Positions 31,335-33,424 of a stretch of DNA of 33,424 nucleotides are shown here, in pieces. Origin of the DNA: a bacterium (lineage in GTDB: Bacteria > T1Sed10-126); contig PWHN01000057.1 of assembly GCA_003554945.1 (NCBI GenBank), positions 64,380 through 97,803 of the forward strand, in the 5' to 3' direction. Both the position numbers and the translations under genes were made by a program. Within the stretch, counting starts at the first letter, position 1; each line of letters starts with the position of its first letter. Under the pieces are notes generated by a model, which saw only the letters and a program-made list of their open reading frames with translations, had not been told where the DNA came from and made no database searches.

Positions 31335-31450
31335 TAGAATGAACCCCTTATTGGCGGGGAGCAGGGCGCAGGGGGCGGGGGGCTAAACCCGTTAACCCCT
31401 GAAAACCTCTGACCAACCTGCTTCGCCTCAAAGTGTTCTGCATCGTCCAT
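31334..31450 (-). CDS. Possible 38-residue ORF upstream of DUF11 paralog 2
   Basis: Begins MDDAEHFEAKQVGQRFSGVN and ends in IRGSF. Its TAA overlaps the ATG of paralog 2 by one base (TAATG). It matches the ORF at 29772-29888 in length and in QV-Q-FSGVNG. The ribosome-binding site is weak (AGGA about 10 nt upstream). Most of it is repeat I. Confidence 0.25.
   Translation of the reverse strand: MDDAEHFEAKQVGQRFSGVNGFSPPPPAPCSPPIRGSF
31351..31398. repeat. GC-rich repeat I, copy 3
   Basis: 47 of 48 bases equal 29289-29336, 2 kb away, in the same orientation. The following AACCCCTGAAAACC and AACCTGCT blocks match the copy at 29794-29870. The copy ends 17 bases before the start of paralog 2. Confidence 0.85.
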
Positions 31451-31517
31451 CTTTAATCAGTCCTATTCACTTGCGTTCCGCGGTTTTGAACTGCTTTTTG
31501 CTCTTGATTTTGCTCCA

Positions 31518-31600
31518 CGCGCCCCGCTCCATGCCCCATCACCCCACCGCCCCATCGACACTCCACGTCCCCCTCCGCCCTTGAACTTGACCTTGATTTC
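31518..31600. repeat. Octamer repeat plus CTTGAACTTGACC motif, copy 3
   Basis: CACCCCACCGCCCCATCGAC and CACTCCACG, then CCCTTGAACTTGACCTTG (from 31578). It has the same block order as 27383-27425 and 25687-25746, although at 27350 the CTTGAACTTG block precedes the octamers. Confidence 0.65.
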
Positions 31601-31610
31601 CACGAACTTT

Positions 31611-31650
31611 CGCCTGTTCGCATGCTCGCCTGTTCTCCTGCTCGACGCTT
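31611..31650. repeat. Five-unit 8-bp tandem array
   Basis: CGCCTGTT, CGCATGCT, CGCCTGTT, CTCCTGCT, CGACGCTT in exact register. The reverse complement is GAACAGGC/GAGCATGC-type, matching the array at 33281-33320 in opposite orientation on the far side of DUF11 paralog 3. Confidence 0.75.
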
Positions 31651-31653
31651 CAC

Positions 31654-31678
31654 GCAGTACCAAACACACAGGAGGTTC
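31654..31678. repeat. Inverted copy of the DUF11 ribosome-binding region, downstream of paralog 3
   Basis: GCAGTACCAAACACACAGGA then GGTTC on the plus strand. It pairs with the leader of paralog 3 (33166-33190): 23 of 25 positions, one of them G-U, including all of AGGAGG. It lies about 310 bases after the paralog 3 stop codon. Confidence 0.8.
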
Positions 31679-31890
31679 AAATCCTTGTTCGGGTACAATC
31701 TTCCCCAACACATACAACCAGGACGGCAGCCATCGCTTGTCCCGCCACAAATCACTCACAAATTCGTGTCGAGACACCGCACGCCCTTTATTCAACTGCA
31801 CCGGTGCACCGCCGAAAAACGATGCTTCCCGGGTCGTAAAGTTCAACTTCGCTGTAACCAATAGATCCATCCTTTCAAGGGTGTTCTCAT
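31679..31890. repeat. Conserved block downstream of DUF11 paralog 3
   Basis: Counterpart of 27451-27690, sharing CATCGCTTG, CAAATCAC, TTCCCGGGTCG and AGATCCATCCTTTC in order. Together with the flanking inverted sequence it shows that paralogs 1 and 3 were duplicated with their 3' flank. Confidence 0.5.
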
Positions 31891-31984
31891 TGCACTCCTC
31901 AAAAAATCGAAACACTGCACCCCTTCACTACTTACTCAGCCGGGAAAAATCTTTCCCCGGCCTCCATCAGACCGACTCCGCTCG

Positions 31985-33160
31985 TTAGTCAATGGTGACG
32001 GAGAAGCTAAGCTCCAGTGATCCGTATTCACCATCTTCCTGATCCGCCGGGATCGTGTCGTAATACCACCTGATCATCTCAGTAGCGTCATCATCCGCGT
32101 CATCAAAATTGTCAGCGTTGAGATTGTCAGAAAAATCTATATCAACAGATTCTCCATAATCAGGATCATCACCGGCGGCTGATCCGGCGATATAAGTGGT
32201 ATGCTGCGGTATAGCGTCAATAATCGTCACGCCCGACGCCGTATCGCTACCGATGTTATCCACTGTCAGGGTGTAATCTATAGTGTCTCCAGGTCGTGTG
32301 CGACCGCTTGGAGTATCGTGGGACTTGTCGATTTGGATAACCGGTCCCTCGACAACTGTCCAGAATAAACCGGTTTGTGTGTCATATTGATCCTCTCCGA
32401 CAGGCACGCCTCGCTCCCAGGCATCACCGCTTCCGGAAGGATCTCTAACCGGTGCGTTATTAGTCACCCAGAAATCAGATTTGATCTCATCGCCGTCAGC
32501 AGCATCAACGCCAGACTTTACAACTAGAAACAGGGTCTTAACTTCACCCATAGTCCAACCCGTCACGTCACCGTCGGAGCCTCCTACTCCTTCGAGATCT
32601 TCATCTGGCAAAGTGTAAAAGTCTTCCGCCGTGTAAGACCCATCAGCGTAATGCAACTCCAATGTGAAGGTGTCGTTGCCATCGGTAAATTCATTTTGAT
32701 AACCCTCACCAATTAAATGATACGCAGAGAAATCAATCTCGACGTAGTTATTGCCGAGATTGGCAATCTCCACGGCTCGCACCCTGGTGTCGTTAGCTGC
32801 TATCGACTCAGTTTCACCAAATACATCCGTTACTGCGAGGCCTTCAAAATGAGTTGTATCGTGGATATCCGACATGTCCCAGCCGGTGTCGACGGTGTCC
32901 GTAACCCGATCCTCGGGTGCAGACCAACCAGTGTCACCACCGGCAAGGTTGGTCCAGCGTGAGACAACTTCACCGCGGGCGTTTGGAAAACGTTCGTCAA
33001 CCGCCGCGGTGTCAAAAGCGTTGATAATCTGCTCCATCGCTCGGGTTACTCCAACATCAACTGTGTCATCGGCCTGCGCGGGCGATGGGTTCCACGCGAA
33101 ACCAATTGCAATAGCGATCGCTACTGCAACCAATAAAGTGAATAATCTTCTGACTTTCAT
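31985..33160 (-). CDS. Secreted DUF11-domain protein, paralog 3
   Basis: Seen: signal peptide (LFTLLVAVAIAIAIGFAWNP, SPAQADD), N-terminal module VDVGVTRAMEQIINAFDTAA with WTNLAGGDTGW, a middle domain (RVRAVEIANLGNNYVEIDFS, GEVKTLFLVVKSGVDAADGD), and a DUF11 domain from about residue 280 (TRPGDTIDYTLTVDNIGSDT, TIIDAIPQHTTYI) ending in LELSFSVTID. 391 residues, the shortest of the three. The ATG at 33160 has AGGAGG about 8 nt upstream in the leader shared with paralog 1. A surface-layer or appendage role is plausible from DUF11 and the signal peptide, but nothing specific can be claimed. Confidence 0.86.
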   Translation of the reverse strand: MKVRRLFTLLVAVAIAIAIGFAWNPSPAQADDTVDVGVTRAMEQIINAFDTAAVDERFPNARGEVVSRWTNLAGGDTGWSAPEDRVTDTVDTGWDMSDIHDTTHFEGLAVTDVFGETESIAANDTRVRAVEIANLGNNYVEIDFSAYHLIGEGYQNEFTDGNDTFTLELHYADGSYTAEDFYTLPDEDLEGVGGSDGDVTGWTMGEVKTLFLVVKSGVDAADGDEIKSDFWVTNNAPVRDPSGSGDAWERGVPVGEDQYDTQTGLFWTVVEGPVIQIDKSHDTPSGRTRPGDTIDYTLTVDNIGSDTASGVTIIDAIPQHTTYIAGSAAGDDPDYGESVDIDFSDNLNADNFDDADDDATEMIRWYYDTIPADQEDGEYGSLELSFSVTID

Positions 33161-33165
33161 CGTTA

Positions 33166-33270
33166 GAACCTCCTGTGAGTGTGATACTGCGAATTTAGGT
33201 TGTGCGTAATGTAACGTCGCGCTGTGCTACCAATGCTGTCACTTACTGCAAAAATTGTCTTATCACCTCC
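33166..33270 (-). promoter_or_regulatory. Conserved 5' leader of DUF11 paralog 3
   Basis: Aligns without gaps over most of its length to 29180-29283. It has GGAGGTGATA at its 5' end (33261-33270), a shared middle (CGACGTTACATTACGCACAA) and GTATCACACTCACAGGAGGT at its 3' end. The last 25 bases are complementary to 31654-31678 downstream of the same gene. GTGATA and TATCAC within the leader can also pair. Confidence 0.7.
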
Positions 33271-33280
33271 TGTACTGATC

Positions 33281-33320
33281 GAGCTTGCGAACTTGCGAGC
33301 ATGCGAGCTTGCGAAAATGC
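33281..33320. repeat. Five-unit 8-bp tandem array between 15-bp direct repeats
   Basis: GAGCTTGC, GAACTTGC, GAGCATGC, GAGCTTGC, GAAAATGC in exact register. The array is bracketed by TCCTGTACTGATCGA at 33268-33282 and again at 33334-33348. Such octamers resemble the array at 31611-31650, inverted. Confidence 0.8.
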
Positions 33321-33355
33321 AAAGTCAACAACATCCTGTACTGATCGAAGTTCAT

Positions 33356-33424
33356 TCAATTCTCCAGCACCCACTTTTGGTTGTCTTTGATCATTCGTGA
33401 TATTTGCCTGAGAATATGTTCATA
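33356..33424 (-). CDS. C-terminal fragment of a gene cut by the right edge, possibly four-helix-bundle type
   Basis: The last 22 codons plus TGA are open to the window edge on the minus strand, ending HILRQISRMIKDNQKWVLEN. The segment is amphipathic helical and resembles the closing helix of S23-type four-helix-bundle proteins (compare LEQLSRQITNFQKSLRKS of the gene at 29402). The octamer array follows it directly, as expected for this repeat-linked family. Too short for a firm call. Confidence 0.4.
   Translation of the reverse strand, partial: YEHILRQISRMIKDNQKWVLEN

Larger units (their letters stand above)
31335..31984. other. 650-base intergenic repeat mosaic between DUF11 paralogs 2 and 3
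   Basis: Contains, left to right: repeat I (31351-31398), TTTTGAACTGCTTTTTGCTC text, octamers (31518-31567), CCCTTGAACTTGACCTTG (31578-31600), a second octamer array (31611-31650), and the block 31654-31890 shared with 27426-27690. A 150-codon minus-strand frame (31463-31915) runs through all of these and is not accepted as a gene. Confidence 0.6.

Noticed and set aside
30018-31337. 439-codon open frame on the plus strand, antisense to DUF11 paralog 2
   Set aside because: It mirrors the whole paralog gene, has no ribosome-binding site, contains no signal peptide or domain, and is explained by the codon bias of the real gene on the other strand.
31622-31864. Plus-strand peptide starting at a TTG after AGGAGG (31671)
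   Set aside because: The site is at good spacing here, but the equivalent block at 27426 has no start codon at that place and the peptide is not conserved, so the AGGAGG is better explained as the inverted copy of the DUF11 leader.
31463-31915. 150-codon minus-strand frame between paralogs 2 and 3
   Set aside because: Opens with GTG at a weak site, and more than half is octamer and other repeat sequence also found elsewhere. Not accepted as a gene.
29289-33320. CRISPR array
   Set aside because: The 8-bp and GC-rich repeats are too short or directly abutting, with no regular unique spacers, and no cas gene is present.

Overview
The window looks like a chromosomal segment of an uncultured-type, double-membraned (diderm) bacterium. 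Evidence for an outer membrane: a TonB-like protein with ExbB/ExbD, two PorV-type beta-barrel proteins, an M48 lipoprotein peptidase, and a secreted protein ending in a FlgD-like/type IX secretion C-terminal domain. The PorV plus FlgD/T9SS-like pairing is typical of the Fibrobacteres-Chlorobi-Bacteroidetes group and related candidate phyla. Many proteins are very rich in Asp and Glu, which suggests a halophile. Both points are inference; no species is assigned.

Left part (1-7.1 kb, almost all minus strand): truncated coaE, polA, then a tight run transcribed leftward of DUF3108 protein, M48 peptidase lipoprotein, rsmD and pncC. A small plus-strand gene (6895-7116) encodes a domain resembling the N-terminal part of HD-GYP proteins.

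Middle (7.1-16.9 kb): a 1201-residue FapA/DUF342 protein with the FapA module present twice and a Jag-N-like domain between; an operon of a large secreted propeller-like protein, a small zinc-ribbon membrane protein, SppA and a second zinc-ribbon membrane protein; then plus-strand rpmB, rpmG and tRNA-Leu(CAA).

Right-middle (16.9-25.6 kb, minus strand): two PorV-like barrel genes separated by a DUF559 nuclease-like gene lying between inverted palindromic repeats, then exbB, exbD, tonB, a large TPR protein and an exported protein of unknown function. This reads as an envelope energy-transduction and secretion locus.

Right part (25.8-33.4 kb, minus strand): a FlgD/T9SS-type secreted protein and three tandem paralogous secreted DUF11 proteins. 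A four-helix-bundle (S23/TIGR02436-type) gene sits inside the paralog array, and the end of a possible second one is cut off at the right edge. The spaces between these genes are a mosaic of short-period repeats.

The most unusual signals are: (1) in two of the three DUF11 paralogs the ribosome-binding region in the 5' leader is complementary over about 25 nt to a sequence downstream of the same gene; (2) the same two genes share a ~105-nt leader that carries a second, perfect Shine-Dalgarno sequence with no start codon at normal spacing; (3) DUF559 and four-helix-bundle genes are each embedded in their own dispersed repeat family, a layout reminiscent of RAYT/REP systems; (4) three small ORFs read the same repeat in the same frame.
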